Shown: positions 18,129-28,391, counted from the stretch's first letter. The stretch is 64,000 nucleotides of DNA from Kutzneria chonburiensis (GCF_028622115.1 NZ_CP097263.1:4340001-4404000), one strand, 5' to 3'. The notes: generated from the sequence alone by a model not told the origin. Made by a program: numbers and translations.

Positions 18129-21100
18129 TCACGCGGCCCCGCTCTGGAACAGGCGGATGGACCGGCGGGTGACCAGCTGGGCCCGGCCCGGCGGCAGCGT
18201 GCGCGGCTTGGCCTCGCCGAGGAACTTGCCCTCTTCCTTGGGGTAGCTCAGCAGCACGCCCGGGTTGCCCAGCTCCCACATGCGGCGCAGCAGCGGGTCC
18301 ATCATCGCCCGCATCGCGCCGGAGGTGCTGCGCGAGATCACCACGTGCATGCCGATGGTGGCGCCGTGGGCCAGCAGCGGGATCAGCGGCTGCGTCGGCG
18401 AGGCCATGCTGCCGCCGCTGACCAGCAGGTCGTAGTCGTCGACCAGGATGAACAGCTTCGGACCCGAGTACCAGTCCCGCTTGGCCAGCTGCTCCGGCGT
18501 GATGTCCTTGCCGGGCATGCGTTTGGTCATCGAGACGCCGGCGTTGGCGATCAGGTCGGTCAGCGCGTCGGCGTCGACCGCGTAGCCGATCCGGTACGGC
18601 TCGGGCACGTCGTCGTGCAGCTGCCGGCGGGTGTCGCCGAGCAGGATGCGCGCCTCCTGCGGGCTGTAGCGGCCGATCACGTTGCGGATGATCAGCTTGA
18701 GCATGTTGGTCTTGCCGACCTCGGTGTCGCCGAACACCGACAGGTGCGGCGTCTGCTCGAGGTCGTGCCACACCGGCGCGAGCCGCTGCTCGTCGATGCC
18801 GATGCAGAACCGGCTGCCCTCGGGGGCCGGCAGGTCGCCCATCGGCAGGCGGGTCGGCAGCATCCGCACCTCGGGCGCGCGCTGCCCGCCCCAGAACGTC
18901 GCGATCTCCTCGCACGCCGCCTTGGTCGCCGTGGTCAGGTCGTCGGTGGCCGAGGAGCTGTCGATCCGGGGCAGGCCGGCCAGGAAGTGGAACTTGGTGT
19001 GGGTCAGGCCGCGGCCGGGCTGCTCCGGCACCCGGGCCGCCACGCGGGCCCCCAGCTCGGACTCGACCGGGTCGCCCAGCCGCAGCTCCAGCTTGGTGCC
19101 CAACGGATCCCGGGTCGCCGGGCGGATCTCCGACCAGCGGTTGGACGCGATCACCACGTGCACGCCGAAGGCCAGGCCGCGGGAGGCCAGCTCGTTGACC
19201 CGCGGCTCCAGGTCGGGGAAGTCGTTGCGCAGCGTGCTCCAGCCGTCGACGATCAGGAACACGTCGCCGTTGGGGTCCTGGATGCGGCCGGTGGTGCGGC
19301 CCTGCCGGTAGGCGACCATGGAGTCGATGCCGGCCTGCGCGAACACCTGCTCGCGGCGTTCCAGCACCTGCGAGATCTCCTCGATGGTCCGCAGCACCCG
19401 GTCGCGCTCGAGGCGGGTGGCCACCGAGCCGACGTGCGGCAGGCCGGCCGTGGAGACCAGGCCGCCGCCGGCCAGGTCGAGACAGTAGAACTGGATCTCG
19501 TCCGGCGTGTGGGTCAGCGCCAGCGACAGGATCAGCGTGCGCAGCAGGGTGGACTTGCCGGACTGCGGCGCGCCGACCAGGCCGACGTGGCCGTTGGCCC
19601 CGGACAGGTCGGCCACCAGCAGCTCGCGGATCTGCTCGTACGGGCGGTCGACGATGCCCAGCGGCACACGCAGCGAGCGGGTGGCCGGGTGGTCCAGCGC
19701 GGTCATGCCGCGGACCGGGTCCGGCACGATGCCGGGCAGCAGCTCGTCGAGGCTGGGCGAGGCGGCCAGCGGCGGCAGCCACACCTGGCGGGCCGGCGGG
19801 CCCTGGTCGACCAGCCGGTCGATCAGGACCTCCATCAGGCTGTCCTCGTCGTCGTTGGCCGACTCGAGCCGCTCCTCGCGCACCTGCTCCGGCTCGTCGT
19901 CCTCGGGACGGCGGATGCGGCCGGGCAGCAGCGCGAACGGGGCGACCTCGCCGACGGCCCGGTTCTGCGCGGCGGCGGACTCGCCGGGGCCGTCCGGGCA
20001 CGGCCCGGAGACGTAGGCCGCCTTGAACCGCACCAGGTTGGTCGTGTCGATCTTGAGGAAGCCGTGGCCGGGGGCCGAGGGCAGCTCGTACGCGCTGGGC
20101 ACGCCGATGACGCTGCGGGACTCCATGGCCGAGAAGGTGCGCAGCGCGATCCGGTAGGACAGGTGGCCCTCGACCCGGTGGATGCGGCCCTCGTCCAGAC
20201 GCTGCGAAGCCAGCAGCAGGTGCACGCCCAGCGACCGGCCCAACCGGCCGATCTGGACGAAAAGGTCCATGAACTCCGGCTTGGACGACAGCAGCTCGGA
20301 GAACTCGTCGACCACCACGAACAGCACCGGGAACGGGGCCAGCTGCGCGCCGCCGGCGCGGGCCTTCTCGTAGTCGTACAGCGAGGAGTAGCCGTGCTGG
20401 CGCAGGAACTCCTGGCGGCGGTTCATCTCGCCGCTGATCGAGTCCTGCATGCGGTCGACCAGCGGCAGCTCGTCCTGGAGGTTGGTGATCACGGCGCTGG
20501 TGTGCGGCAGCTTGTCCATGCCCATGAACGTGGCGCCGCCCTTGAAGTCGACCAGCACCATGTTCAGCACCTCGGACGAGTGCGTCGAGGCCAGGCCGAT
20601 CACCAGCGTGCGCAGGAACTCCGACTTGCCCGAGCCGGTGGCGCCGATGAGCACGCCGTGCGGGCCCATGCCGCCCTGCGCCGACTCCTTGATGTCCAGC
20701 TCGACGACCTCGCCGCTCTCGGTGACGCCGACCGGCACGGTCAGCCGCGCCTTCTGGTTGCGCCGCGGCCGCCACTGGTTCTGCACGTCGAAGTTGCGGG
20801 CGTCGCGGATGCCCAGCAGCGCCGTCAGGTCGAAGTTGCTCTCCAGCGGCTGCTCGATCAGGTCCACGGTGCCGCTGGTGCGCATCGGGGCCAGCTGCCG
20901 GGCCACGTTCTCGGCGGCGGTGACGCTGACCGTGTCGACCACGGCCTTGCCGGTGTTCTCGCCGGCCGGGAACTCCACCTCGGCGCCGGACACGGTCAGC
21001 CGCAGCACGTCCGGGCCGCCGTGCATGGCGCCGGTGACGTCCAGCAGCACCACGTTGCGCAGGCCGGTGTCCAGCAGCCGGGAGTGCTCGGGGATCTGCA

Positions 21101-22067
21101 CCCGGTGCGCCACCACGACGTGGAACGGCTCGTTCGGGCCGGGCGGCACGGTGCGGTCGAAGTCGGGGCGGTCGGTGACGGCCGCGCCGAGCAGGTCCAT
21201 CAGCGTGTCGTGGTCGTCGGAGACCAGCCGCAGCGGGCCGGCGCCGTCACGCATGGCGGCGTGCGTGACGTGCGGCAGCCACTTGCACCAGTCCCACTCG
21301 GCGCTGCCCGGCTCGTCGGTCAGGATGGCGATCTTCAGGTCGTCCGGCGAGTGCAGCACGGCCAGTTGCAGCAGCATGGCGCGGACCAGGGCCAGCACCG
21401 GGCCGGCCTCGCCGGCGAACTCGACGCTGGTGAAGCTGCGCAGGCCGACCGCGATGGGCAGGTCGCCGACGGTGCGGAAGGCGCGGATGAAGCGACGCAG
21501 CGCGATCGCCGTCAGCGGTTCGAGGTCCTCGATCGGGCGAGTGCGCGGCGGGATGAACTCCAGCGCGGCACGCTGCGCGCCAAGGCCGATGCGGACCCGG
21601 CCGAAGTCCTCGTGGCTGGCCCGGCGCTCCCACAGCCGCGGACCCGAGACCAGCGACCAAAGCGAGGAAGGCTCGGGATTGTCCCAACGGGAGGCGGCGC
21701 GCTGCTCATCGGCCGCGGCGCGGGCCTGGCCGCGCAGCTGGGCCAGGTAACGCAGGTAGTCGCGGCGCTCGGCGCGCATCTTGCGCTTGCGCTCCATGCC
21801 CTGGCGCCCGATCTGGGTGACGCTCATGGACACCATGGAGACGCCCATCATGCCGGACATCATGTAGACGGTCGGCGAGCTGCCGGCGATGGAGAACATC
21901 ATGACCATCGCGGCGCTGCCGAGACCCATCGGCAGGTAGACCATGGCCGAGCTGAAGTCGAGACCGGCGGGCTCGCCGAGCACGGGCGGCTCGGCCAGCT
22001 CCACCTCCCCGGTCGGCAGGGCCGGGCCGGCGACGCGCTGCGATCGTTTGACGATCACGATGCTCAT
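18129..22067 (-). CDS. eccC: Type VII secretion ATPase EccC (single-chain EccCa-EccCb)
   Basis: 1312 aa, full length for an unsplit EccC. Two membrane segments lie at about 40-62 and 66-85. Three FtsK/SpoIIIE-type ATPase domains follow: Walker A GATGSGKS at 475-482 with Walker B VVVDE at 584-588; GAPQSGKS at 832-839; and GDTEVGKT at 1113-1120 with FILVDDYD near 1206. Domain 1 keeps the canonical catalytic residues; the third P-loop lacks the usual small residues before GK, as in regulatory domains of EccC that bind substrate C-termini. GGAGT-like sequence precedes the ATG at 22067. It is the first gene of the operon, after a 1-kb upstream region. Confidence 0.96.
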   Translation of the reverse strand: MSIVIVKRSQRVAGPALPTGEVELAEPPVLGEPAGLDFSSAMVYLPMGLGSAAMVMMFSIAGSSPTVYMMSGMMGVSMVSMSVTQIGRQGMERKRKMRAERRDYLRYLAQLRGQARAAADEQRAASRWDNPEPSSLWSLVSGPRLWERRASHEDFGRVRIGLGAQRAALEFIPPRTRPIEDLEPLTAIALRRFIRAFRTVGDLPIAVGLRSFTSVEFAGEAGPVLALVRAMLLQLAVLHSPDDLKIAILTDEPGSAEWDWCKWLPHVTHAAMRDGAGPLRLVSDDHDTLMDLLGAAVTDRPDFDRTVPPGPNEPFHVVVAHRVQIPEHSRLLDTGLRNVVLLDVTGAMHGGPDVLRLTVSGAEVEFPAGENTGKAVVDTVSVTAAENVARQLAPMRTSGTVDLIEQPLESNFDLTALLGIRDARNFDVQNQWRPRRNQKARLTVPVGVTESGEVVELDIKESAQGGMGPHGVLIGATGSGKSEFLRTLVIGLASTHSSEVLNMVLVDFKGGATFMGMDKLPHTSAVITNLQDELPLVDRMQDSISGEMNRRQEFLRQHGYSSLYDYEKARAGGAQLAPFPVLFVVVDEFSELLSSKPEFMDLFVQIGRLGRSLGVHLLLASQRLDEGRIHRVEGHLSYRIALRTFSAMESRSVIGVPSAYELPSAPGHGFLKIDTTNLVRFKAAYVSGPCPDGPGESAAAQNRAVGEVAPFALLPGRIRRPEDDEPEQVREERLESANDDEDSLMEVLIDRLVDQGPPARQVWLPPLAASPSLDELLPGIVPDPVRGMTALDHPATRSLRVPLGIVDRPYEQIRELLVADLSGANGHVGLVGAPQSGKSTLLRTLILSLALTHTPDEIQFYCLDLAGGGLVSTAGLPHVGSVATRLERDRVLRTIEEISQVLERREQVFAQAGIDSMVAYRQGRTTGRIQDPNGDVFLIVDGWSTLRNDFPDLEPRVNELASRGLAFGVHVVIASNRWSEIRPATRDPLGTKLELRLGDPVESELGARVAARVPEQPGRGLTHTKFHFLAGLPRIDSSSATDDLTTATKAACEEIATFWGGQRAPEVRMLPTRLPMGDLPAPEGSRFCIGIDEQRLAPVWHDLEQTPHLSVFGDTEVGKTNMLKLIIRNVIGRYSPQEARILLGDTRRQLHDDVPEPYRIGYAVDADALTDLIANAGVSMTKRMPGKDITPEQLAKRDWYSGPKLFILVDDYDLLVSGGSMASPTQPLIPLLAHGATIGMHVVISRSTSGAMRAMMDPLLRRMWELGNPGVLLSYPKEEGKFLGEAKPRTLPPGRAQLVTRRSIRLFQSGAA

Positions 22068-23066
22068 CAGTCTGACTCCATGGTCGCGGCGGCACGCTCA
22101 TCAAAGGCTATGTGAGGCGATGAGTCGCTGTTGTACTACAGGGGATCAATGGCAAGCGATGAGTGCCCTAAGGTCCCTCACCAGGCTTGTCCAGCGGTGG
22201 CCCCACCGGTTCAAACTTCCCAGGTCGGGATGCATGAGCCGACGGACGTGAAAAAGCTACAGGAACGTTATTCGACGTTTGCACCAGGCCATGCGGGAAC
22301 TACATCACAACAATGTCGTACCGTTTGTCTTGCGTCGAGGTTCCGTTCCGCTTCCCGGCACACGCTTCACACGGACGAGCGACAAAACCGGTTCGGGCCT
22401 GTGACCTGCTTCACACTCGGCCGGGTGGCGGGCATGTGCGCTGGTCACCGGCGCGCGGTAACCAACGTGCTGTCACGGCCGGCCTCCTCGACTGCCTGAG
22501 CAGGTCCATAGTGGACGGAAGCCGGATGGCGCGCCAGTCCCTCGACGCCCACGCGAACGTCCTATGGGACACCGCCCCGGCGGCGCGACGGCACCTGACC
22601 GAACGTGCCCCTGAGCACGAGCGACGCTGCACGATCATTCACCCGCTCGGTGGGAGCGCTCTCTCCACCCCACCGATCCACCTCCCATCGATCTCCACCC
22701 TGCCCTGTCCAGATCCACAGCCAATCAATGCCGTCTCCACACCTTCTCCACGGATACTTTCAGGGACAACAGATCCCGAGGTGGGAAGCCTTTTTTCGGA
22801 TCCGTCACGACTGCTTGACCCGACCTTCGTAGGGTGTCGGAAGTGAGCCGGGACACCCGTCCACATCTGTCGTCTCCAGGACGTGGAGAGCGGTCGACCC
22901 GCTACGGGCACCCCGGCCGAGCCACGGCCGCCGACGCCCCGTACATTCGCCGGTTGTCTTGCGCCGCCCCGGAAGTCGATCGTGTCGAATCACCGGAAGG
23001 GGTGACACCGGTTCCGCGCTCGCCTCTGCCCGTTCGGGAGGCGCCCCGGCCGCTACCGTCGGGGCC
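22068..23066. other. ~1-kb region without a supported gene, upstream of the T7SS operon
   Basis: Short open frames occur on both strands but have no recognisable domain, no good ribosome site and no actinomycete codon bias. The base composition is visibly lower in G+C than the flanking genes, with A/T-rich patches near 22240-22330 and 22790-22800. This stretch must contain the divergent promoters of eccC and the methyltransferase. No convincing -35/-10 pair or repeat was found. Confidence 0.6.
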
Positions 23067-23804
23067 ATGGCGGAATCCGACGAACAGTACGACGCGCTCG
23101 GCCAGACCTACGAGCGGGCCAAGCACATCCCCACCGGCCGCGCCGAGCAGGCCACCTTCCTGTCGGCGCTGCCCGACCTGGCCGGCCGGTCCGTGCTGGA
23201 CGTGGCCTGTGGAACGGGTTTCTATCCCCGCAGGTTCGTCGACCTCGGGGCCGCGAGGGTGGTCGGCGTCGACTCCGCGGCCGAGATGCTGGCGTACGCG
23301 AACCACGTGGAGCGCAAGGAGCCGCGCGGTATCGAATACCACCAGGCCGACGCCGCCGCGCTGCCCGACCTGGGGCGGTTCGACGTCGTGACGGCGGTGT
23401 GGCTGCTGGGCTACGCCGACAACCCCGACAGCCTCGACCAGATGGCGGCCAACCTCGCGGCGCACCTGGTGCCGGGCGGCACGCTCGTGGTGCTGGTCCC
23501 CAATCCCGACGCCGACTTCGACATCCTCGCCGGCCCCTACGGCCGCTACGGCTACGACGTGATCAGGACCGGCGAGGCGACCTTCCGGCAGCCGGTCTCG
23601 GTCCGGGTGCTGGACGACCCGGCCTTCGCCTTCGACTCCTTCTTCTGGCCGCCGGGCGCGTTCGAGACGGCCCTGTCGCGGGCCGGCCTGGTCGACGTGC
23701 GCCGCGCGCCCACCGTCATCCCCGACGACGACCTCGGCGAGGAGTTCTGGGCCGACCTCCGCCGCAGCCCGAGCTTCGCGGTGTTCACCGCCCGTTCGAA
23801 CTAG
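23067..23804 (+). CDS. Class I SAM-dependent methyltransferase
   Basis: 245 aa. The start at 23067 was preferred to an upstream in-frame ATG because the protein fold begins with SDEQYDALGQTYERA. Motif I is VLDVACGTGFYPRRF, followed by an acidic VVGVDSA strand end, D in QADAAALPD, and the post-motif AAHLVPGGTLVVL. It resembles ToxA/UbiE-like small-molecule methyltransferases common near actinomycete secondary-metabolism genes; the substrate cannot be deduced. It is a single gene converging on the DUF1540 gene, with a hairpin between them. Confidence 0.85.
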   Translation: MAESDEQYDALGQTYERAKHIPTGRAEQATFLSALPDLAGRSVLDVACGTGFYPRRFVDLGAARVVGVDSAAEMLAYANHVERKEPRGIEYHQADAAALPDLGRFDVVTAVWLLGYADNPDSLDQMAANLAAHLVPGGTLVVLVPNPDADFDILAGPYGRYGYDVIRTGEATFRQPVSVRVLDDPAFAFDSFFWPPGAFETALSRAGLVDVRRAPTVIPDDDLGEEFWADLRRSPSFAVFTARSN

Positions 23805-23825
23805 GCCAGTCGAAATAATCGAATT

Positions 23826-23856
23826 CGCGGCCGGGGAACAGCGTTCCCCGGCCGCG
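23826..23856. terminator. Bidirectional hairpin terminator
   Basis: Perfect 14-bp arms (cgcggccggggaac and its complement) around a 3-base loop, lying between two convergent stop codons. No long T-run is present, as is usual for actinomycete terminators. Confidence 0.8.
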
Positions 23857-23862
23857 ATTCGG

Positions 23863-24165
23863 CTAGCCCCTGGTGTACGTCATGCAGTTGCTGGCGTGCC
23901 CGCCCTCCCCCGGCGCGACCCGCACGCCGCCGGCCGCCGTGCACTCCAGGTCCTGGTTGTGCAGGCAATCACTGCGGGAGCAGGCCCCGACCTGGGCCAT
24001 CACCCTTGGCAGGCCGCCCTTGCGGGCCAGCGGGATGAACGTCGCGCAGTCGGCGCTGCCGTTCTCGCCGCTCACCGTGATCGCGAACGCGTGGCACCCG
24101 TCGTGGTTGTAGGAACAGCCGGTCACCGTGCACTCGCTGACGACCGGCATTTCCGTGGTGGTCAT
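23863..24165 (-). CDS. DUF1540 double-domain cysteine-rich protein
   Basis: 100 aa; GAGGAG upstream of the ATG. Two DUF1540 units are visible: CTVTGCSYNHDGCHAFAI with CATF, then CSRSDCLHNQDLECTA with CMTY. The spaced cysteines suggest metal binding, but the family has no proven function. A possible iron-box-like sequence lies about 76 bases upstream of the start. Confidence 0.88.
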   Translation of the reverse strand: MTTTEMPVVSECTVTGCSYNHDGCHAFAITVSGENGSADCATFIPLARKGGLPRVMAQVGACSRSDCLHNQDLECTAAGGVRVAPGEGGHASNCMTYTRG

Positions 24166-24240
24166 GAGCTCTCCTCATGGCGTCGTGTTCGGCCGATCCG
24201 ACGCTGCCAGCGAACCCCCATGATCGCAACGTGAAATCAA

Positions 24241-24259
24241 TAAGGTAAGGCTCAGCTGA
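24241..24259 (-). promoter_or_regulatory. Possible IdeR/DmdR-like iron box
   Basis: The sequence taaggtaaggctcagctga matches the 19-bp actinobacterial iron-box consensus at 14 positions by eye. It lies upstream of the DUF1540 gene (and about 100 bases upstream of the divergent GNAT gene). Position is suitable for an operator, but the score is modest. Confidence 0.3.
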
Positions 24260-24355
24260 ACGTCCACAAGAAACGCTCGTATTCGGCAGTCCGGCGGGGA
24301 TTTTCGGTCAGCGCCGGACGTGCGGACCACGGTCGCGCGGGTAGCGTACCGAGAC

Positions 24356-25117
24356 ATGGGCCAGCAGATCGATGTCGACGCCGCCGTGAACGCCTTCTAC
24401 GACACGCTTCGCCGGTTCACCGAGTTGTGCCCCGGCATGCTGACGCGGGAAGGCGCGGCCGGCACGAGGCTGCTGTACACCGGTCTGCCGGTGTCCACAT
24501 TGAACTGTGTGGCCGTCGCACCCGACCCCGATCTGGCCGAGGTCGACGCGTTCGCCAAGGAAATAGCGGCAATGGGCGTGCCGTGGAGCATTCAGACCCG
24601 CGGTGAGCCCGAGGCCGGCGTGCGCGACATCGCCGCCCGGCACGGCCGTACCAACGTCAGCACGCTCCCCCTGCTGGCCGCCGACATCTCGCAGCCGCCG
24701 CTGACCGCCGTCCCGGCCGGCGCCACCGTCCGCGGGATCACCGGCCAGGACGGCGCCGTGTACGCCGCCGTGCTGGCCGAGGGGTTCGAGATGCCGCAGG
24801 AGATGGCGGACGTCTTCACCGAGCCCGCGCTGCTCGACGCCCCCGGCTGCACCGCCTTCGTGCTCGAGGTGGACGGCGAGGCCGTCGCCGCCGGCTTCAA
24901 CGTGGTCATCGGCGAGTACGTGGCGCTGTACAACGGCACCGTGCCGGCCCGCCACCGCCGGCACGGCTACTACCGCGCCCTGGTCGCCGCCCGCCTCCGG
25001 CACGCCGTCGCCGCCGGCGCGCGCTACGGGATCACCCAGAACAGCACCATGTCCCGGCCGCTCTACGAATCCCTAGGCTTCGCCCTCTCCGAGGACTGGC
25101 GCTACCTCAGCGGCTGA
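24356..25117 (+). CDS. GNAT-family N-acetyltransferase
   Basis: 253 aa from ATG 24356; a GTG at 24320 would add 12 residues. The C-terminal half (about 120-253) carries the GNAT fold: ATVRGITGQDGAVYAAVLAEGF, an FVLEVDGEAVAAGF beta-strand pair, and the acetyl-CoA loop VPARHRRHGYYRAL, ending with SRPLYESLGF. The N-terminal 110 residues may be a degenerate second GNAT unit. The substrate is unknown. It ends 3 bases before a large inverted repeat. Confidence 0.85.
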   Translation: MGQQIDVDAAVNAFYDTLRRFTELCPGMLTREGAAGTRLLYTGLPVSTLNCVAVAPDPDLAEVDAFAKEIAAMGVPWSIQTRGEPEAGVRDIAARHGRTNVSTLPLLAADISQPPLTAVPAGATVRGITGQDGAVYAAVLAEGFEMPQEMADVFTEPALLDAPGCTAFVLEVDGEAVAAGFNVVIGEYVALYNGTVPARHRRHGYYRALVAARLRHAVAAGARYGITQNSTMSRPLYESLGFALSEDWRYLSG

Positions 25118-25119
25118 CA

Positions 25120-25170
25120 CCACATGCGCTTCCTATGTGGCATCTGATGCCACATAGGAAGCGCATGTGG
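25120..25170. terminator. 25-bp perfect inverted repeat, likely bidirectional terminator
   Basis: Arms 25120-25144 and 25146-25170 are exact complements around a single central base, so the hairpin would close at a few central bases. It sits between convergent genes: the GNAT stop at 25117 and the mshC stop at 25174. Unlike neighbouring terminators it is only about half G+C. Confidence 0.8.
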
Positions 25171-25173
25171 CAC

Positions 25174-26412
25174 TCAGAGCTCGATGCCCAGCAGGGCGTC
25201 GACGGCGGTGCGGATCAGCGCCGGCGCTTGCTCGTCCGAGCCGCCGTGGGTCAGCGCCTGCTCGGCCCAGGCGTCAAGCGCGGCAAGGGCTTTCGGCGTG
25301 TCCAGGTCGTCGGACAGGTGGTCACGCAGCCGGGCGACGGTGTCGGTGGCGTCCTGCGCCGACGACAGCGCAACGGCCTCCCGCCAGCGGGCCAGGCGGG
25401 CCTTGGCCTCGGTCAGCAGGCCGTCGGTCCAGGCCCGGTCCTGACGGTAGTGCCCGGCGAACAGGGCCAGCCGGATCGCGCCCGGGTCGATGTTGTCGGC
25501 CCGCAGCCGGGACACGAACACCAGGTTGCCGCGGGACTTGGACATCTTCTCGCCGTCCAGCCCGATCATGCCGGCGTGCGCGTAGTGCCGGGCGAACGGG
25601 TGCCGGCCGGTCAGCGCCTCGGCGTGCGCCGCGCTGAACTCGTGGTGCGGGAAGACCAGGTCGGAGCCGCCGCCCTGGACGTCGAAGCCGTCGCCCAGCC
25701 GGTTCAGGGCGATCGCGCTGCACTCGATGTGCCAGCCCGGACGGCCCGCGCCCAGCTCCGACTCCCACGACGGCTCGCCCGGCCGGGCCATCCGCCACAG
25801 CAGCGCGTCCAGCGGGTCCCGCTTGCCGACCCGGTCCGGGTCGCCGCCGCGCTCGGCGAAGAACTCGGTCATGGTCGGGATGTCGTAGTTGGACTCGTAG
25901 CCGAAGTGGCCGGAGGCGTTGCGGTCGAAGTAGACGTCCGGGAACTCCGGGTCGTCGGCCCGGTAGGCCGCGCCGCTGGCCAGCAGCTTGGCGATGGACT
26001 CGACGATCTCCGGGATGGCCTCCACCGCGCCGACGAACTCACGCGGCGGCAGCACCCGCAGCGCCACCATGTCCTCGCGGAACAGCGCCGTCTCCCGCAT
26101 GCCCAGCACGACCCAGTCGTCCTGGTCGCGCTCGGCCCGCTCCAGCAGCGGGTCGTCGATGTCGGTCACGTTCTGCACGTAGTGGACCTGGTGCCCGTTG
26201 TCCAGCCACTGCCGCTGCACCAGGTCGAAGGCCAGGTACGTGGCGGCGTGGCCGAGGTGGGTCGCGTCGTACGGGGTGATCCCGCAGACGTAGATGGTCG
26301 CCGTCTCGCCGGGGGCGGTCGGCCGGACCTGCGCGGTCGAGGTGTCGAACAGCCGCAGGGGTCGGGGCGTGCCGGGGACCCGGGGTACCGGGACTGAGGA
26401 CCAGGTCTGCAT
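25174..26412 (-). CDS. mshC: L-cysteine:1D-myo-inositol 2-amino-2-deoxy-alpha-D-glucopyranoside ligase (mycothiol biosynthesis)
   Basis: 412 aa from ATG 26412 ([10 protein letters not shown]); an upstream extension of 39 codons lacks family similarity. MshC is a cysteinyl-tRNA-synthetase-like enzyme that joins Cys to GlcN-Ins with ATP, the third step of mycothiol synthesis. Visible signatures are the zinc-binding and HIGH-like region [30 protein letters not shown], and the KMSKS motif in [10 protein letters not shown]. The length matches the family (about 412). [11 protein letters not shown] distinguishes the Cys ligase group. The cysteinyl-tRNA synthetase CysS alternative is unlikely because the tRNA-binding C-terminal domain is missing. 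Confidence 0.95.
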   Translation of the reverse strand: MQTWSSVPVPRVPGTPRPLRLFDTSTAQVRPTAPGETATIYVCGITPYDATHLGHAATYLAFDLVQRQWLDNGHQVHYVQNVTDIDDPLLERAERDQDDWVVLGMRETALFREDMVALRVLPPREFVGAVEAIPEIVESIAKLLASGAAYRADDPEFPDVYFDRNASGHFGYESNYDIPTMTEFFAERGGDPDRVGKRDPLDALLWRMARPGEPSWESELGAGRPGWHIECSAIALNRLGDGFDVQGGGSDLVFPHHEFSAAHAEALTGRHPFARHYAHAGMIGLDGEKMSKSRGNLVFVSRLRADNIDPGAIRLALFAGHYRQDRAWTDGLLTEAKARLARWREAVALSSAQDATDTVARLRDHLSDDLDTPKALAALDAWAEQALTHGGSDEQAPALIRTAVDALLGIEL

Positions 26413-26471
26413 GACACCGACACTAACTTGGGGGCCGACGTGGGACAGCACACCCCGACCGACCGGCCGAA

Positions 26472-28391
26472 TCAGCCGTCCACGATCTGGGACGACACCG
26501 CGTACACGGCGGTCTGGGAATTCCGCCACACCGGTGTCAGGCTCCGGACCTGGTCAAGTCCCTTCAGGCCGGGGATGGGGGACGGCTTGGCCCCGACGAT
26601 CTGCCCCTGCGACACGAAGACGTAGCGGATGTTCAGGTCGCGCACGGCCGCCTGCACCGCGCGGTCGGTGTCCAGCATGTTGAACCGGTTGAACAGCAGC
26701 ATGCGCTGCGGGCCGGCCGGGACCGCGTCGCCGGGCAGGATCAGGGCGTGGCCGAACACGGGGTGCGCGCCGGCCAGCGACCACATCCACGGCGAGCCGT
26801 CGAACGGGTCGTTCATCACCAGCGAGCCGGCCGGGGCCAGCCGGGCCAACTCCTCCATGCCGGCCTCCATTGTGTGGGAGACGACCGGGCCGTCCGAGAA
26901 CGCCTGGGCCAGGCGTTCGGTGTTGCGGTTCACGTACAGGCCCCTGGTGGCGATGATCACCAGCAGCGCCACCAGGCCGACCGCCGCCACTGAGGTCAGG
27001 CGGGGTGTGACGCGACTGAGCAGGCGGCCGATCGTGACCAGGCCGACCGCGGCCAGCACCACCGAGCCCATCGCGCCGATCGCGTCCAGCCGCCAGGAGT
27101 CGTTCCACCACGGCTGCGTGACCGCCCGTACCCATGGAGCCTCGGAGGACGAGTCCAGCACGAACAGCACCGCGAACACCGCGCCGCCGACCAGCCACCA
27201 CAGCAGCGGCCGGGTGCTGCGCAGCAGGAACAGGCCGATCACGCCGACCGCGCACAGGCCGGCCAGCCAGACCTCCGGCAGGCCGATCGAGCGGCTGCCC
27301 GTGGTGAACTCCTCGACCGCTTGCCAGGCCGTCCAGTCCGCCTTCCAGGCCGATCCCCCGCCGCCGGCCGCGCTGAGCGTGCCCAGCACCTGGAAGACGC
27401 CGGTGAGGCCGCCGACCACGGCGATGAGCAGCAGGGTTCGCAGGTCGGCCAGCGGGACCCTGCGGCGCGTGATCCAGCGTTGGGCCAGGAAGAACGCCGC
27501 CGGGATGACCGCCGCGACCGTCACGCTCGGGTGCACCGCCGTCAGGCCGACGCCGGCGATCGCCGTGGTGAGGACCGTGCCCGGGCTCGGTGCGTCCATG
27601 GCCCGGCCGAGCAGCGCCAGCAGGGCCGGGATGAGGGCCACGCCGGCCGTGAACGGGAACAGCGGGCCCCAGGTGAGCGTGTCATAGGGGAATTGGGTGA
27701 ATGCGCAGGCCAGAATGGCCGACGCCGCCGCCAGTGCCGGCATTCTCGTTGTCCGGGCAACCATGACCGCAATCGACAGGCTGAACAGACCGGCCTGAAA
27801 ACCATTGCTCACGTCCATGACCTGCGGAATCGGCCAGCCGCCGAGCTGCTGTACCGTGGCATCCAGCACGTGATACGCGTTCGGGTAGAAGAAGTTATTA
27901 CTCGCCGTCGCATTGACGGCTTTCAGCGCCGCCGGCGACGAGTTGCCCGAGTCGGCGATGAACCGGATCGCGTTGGCGTGGAACGAGGCATCCCACCATT
28001 GTGGGATCGCCGTGAAGCCACTCGCGCGACCCATAGCCAGCAGGCCCACACCGGTCGCCACCAGCACCGCCCCGGCCAGCATCCAGTGCCTTGACCTGGG
28101 CCAATCCAGGCTCTGCGGCCTCCGTTCAGTCCTTGTCAGCCGCCCGAGGCCGTAGGCGATCGCCGCCGACAGCACACTCACCGCCAGCAGCGTAAGCACA
28201 TTCCACCGCAGTCCGATCAGCGGCACCAATGGCCCGTAGATACCAATTACACCATACGTCAATGGTGCCGCCGCAGCCGCCAACAACCAGCCACGAATTC
28301 CTGACGCATACCCGACAAGCAGCCCCGGCGCAATGACGACCAGCAGATAAACGGCAGCCGTCATCGCGACGGCCAGCGCCGCCCCGTTCAT
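26472..28391 (-). CDS. Large polytopic membrane protein, DUF6541-like
   Basis: 639 aa from ATG 28391. About 14 hydrophobic segments alternate with short loops. The extracytoplasmic stretch after the fifth segment contains [20 protein letters not shown] and [12 protein letters not shown], phrases typical of actinobacterial DUF6541 proteins, which have a GT-C glycosyltransferase-like topology. The last 130 residues are soluble, with [17 protein letters not shown] cell-envelope glycosylation role is possible but not shown. It stands 59 bases upstream of mshC in the same direction. Confidence 0.75.
   Translation of the reverse strand: MNGAALAVAMTAAVYLLVVIAPGLLVGYASGIRGWLLAAAAAPLTYGVIGIYGPLVPLIGLRWNVLTLLAVSVLSAAIAYGLGRLTRTERRPQSLDWPRSRHWMLAGAVLVATGVGLLAMGRASGFTAIPQWWDASFHANAIRFIADSGNSSPAALKAVNATASNNFFYPNAYHVLDATVQQLGGWPIPQVMDVSNGFQAGLFSLSIAVMVARTTRMPALAAASAILACAFTQFPYDTLTWGPLFPFTAGVALIPALLALLGRAMDAPSPGTVLTTAIAGVGLTAVHPSVTVAAVIPAAFFLAQRWITRRRVPLADLRTLLLIAVVGGLTGVFQVLGTLSAAGGGGSAWKADWTAWQAVEEFTTGSRSIGLPEVWLAGLCAVGVIGLFLLRSTRPLLWWLVGGAVFAVLFVLDSSSEAPWVRAVTQPWWNDSWRLDAIGAMGSVVLAAVGLVTIGRLLSRVTPRLTSVAAVGLVALLVIIATRGLYVNRNTERLAQAFSDGPVVSHTMEAGMEELARLAPAGSLVMNDPFDGSPWMWSLAGAHPVFGHALILPGDAVPAGPQRMLLFNRFNMLDTDRAVQAAVRDLNIRYVFVSQGQIVGAKPSPIPGLKGLDQVRSLTPVWRNSQTAVYAVSSQIVDG

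Noticed and set aside
4686-22115. Several other plus-strand frames over 1000 codons opposite the T7SS genes
   Set aside because: They mirror well-recognised EccA-D and WXG100 genes and have no domain content or ribosome sites.
22131-23068. Short open frames in the eccC upstream region
   Set aside because: No family similarity, no codon bias and no ribosome sites; they overlap each other on both strands.
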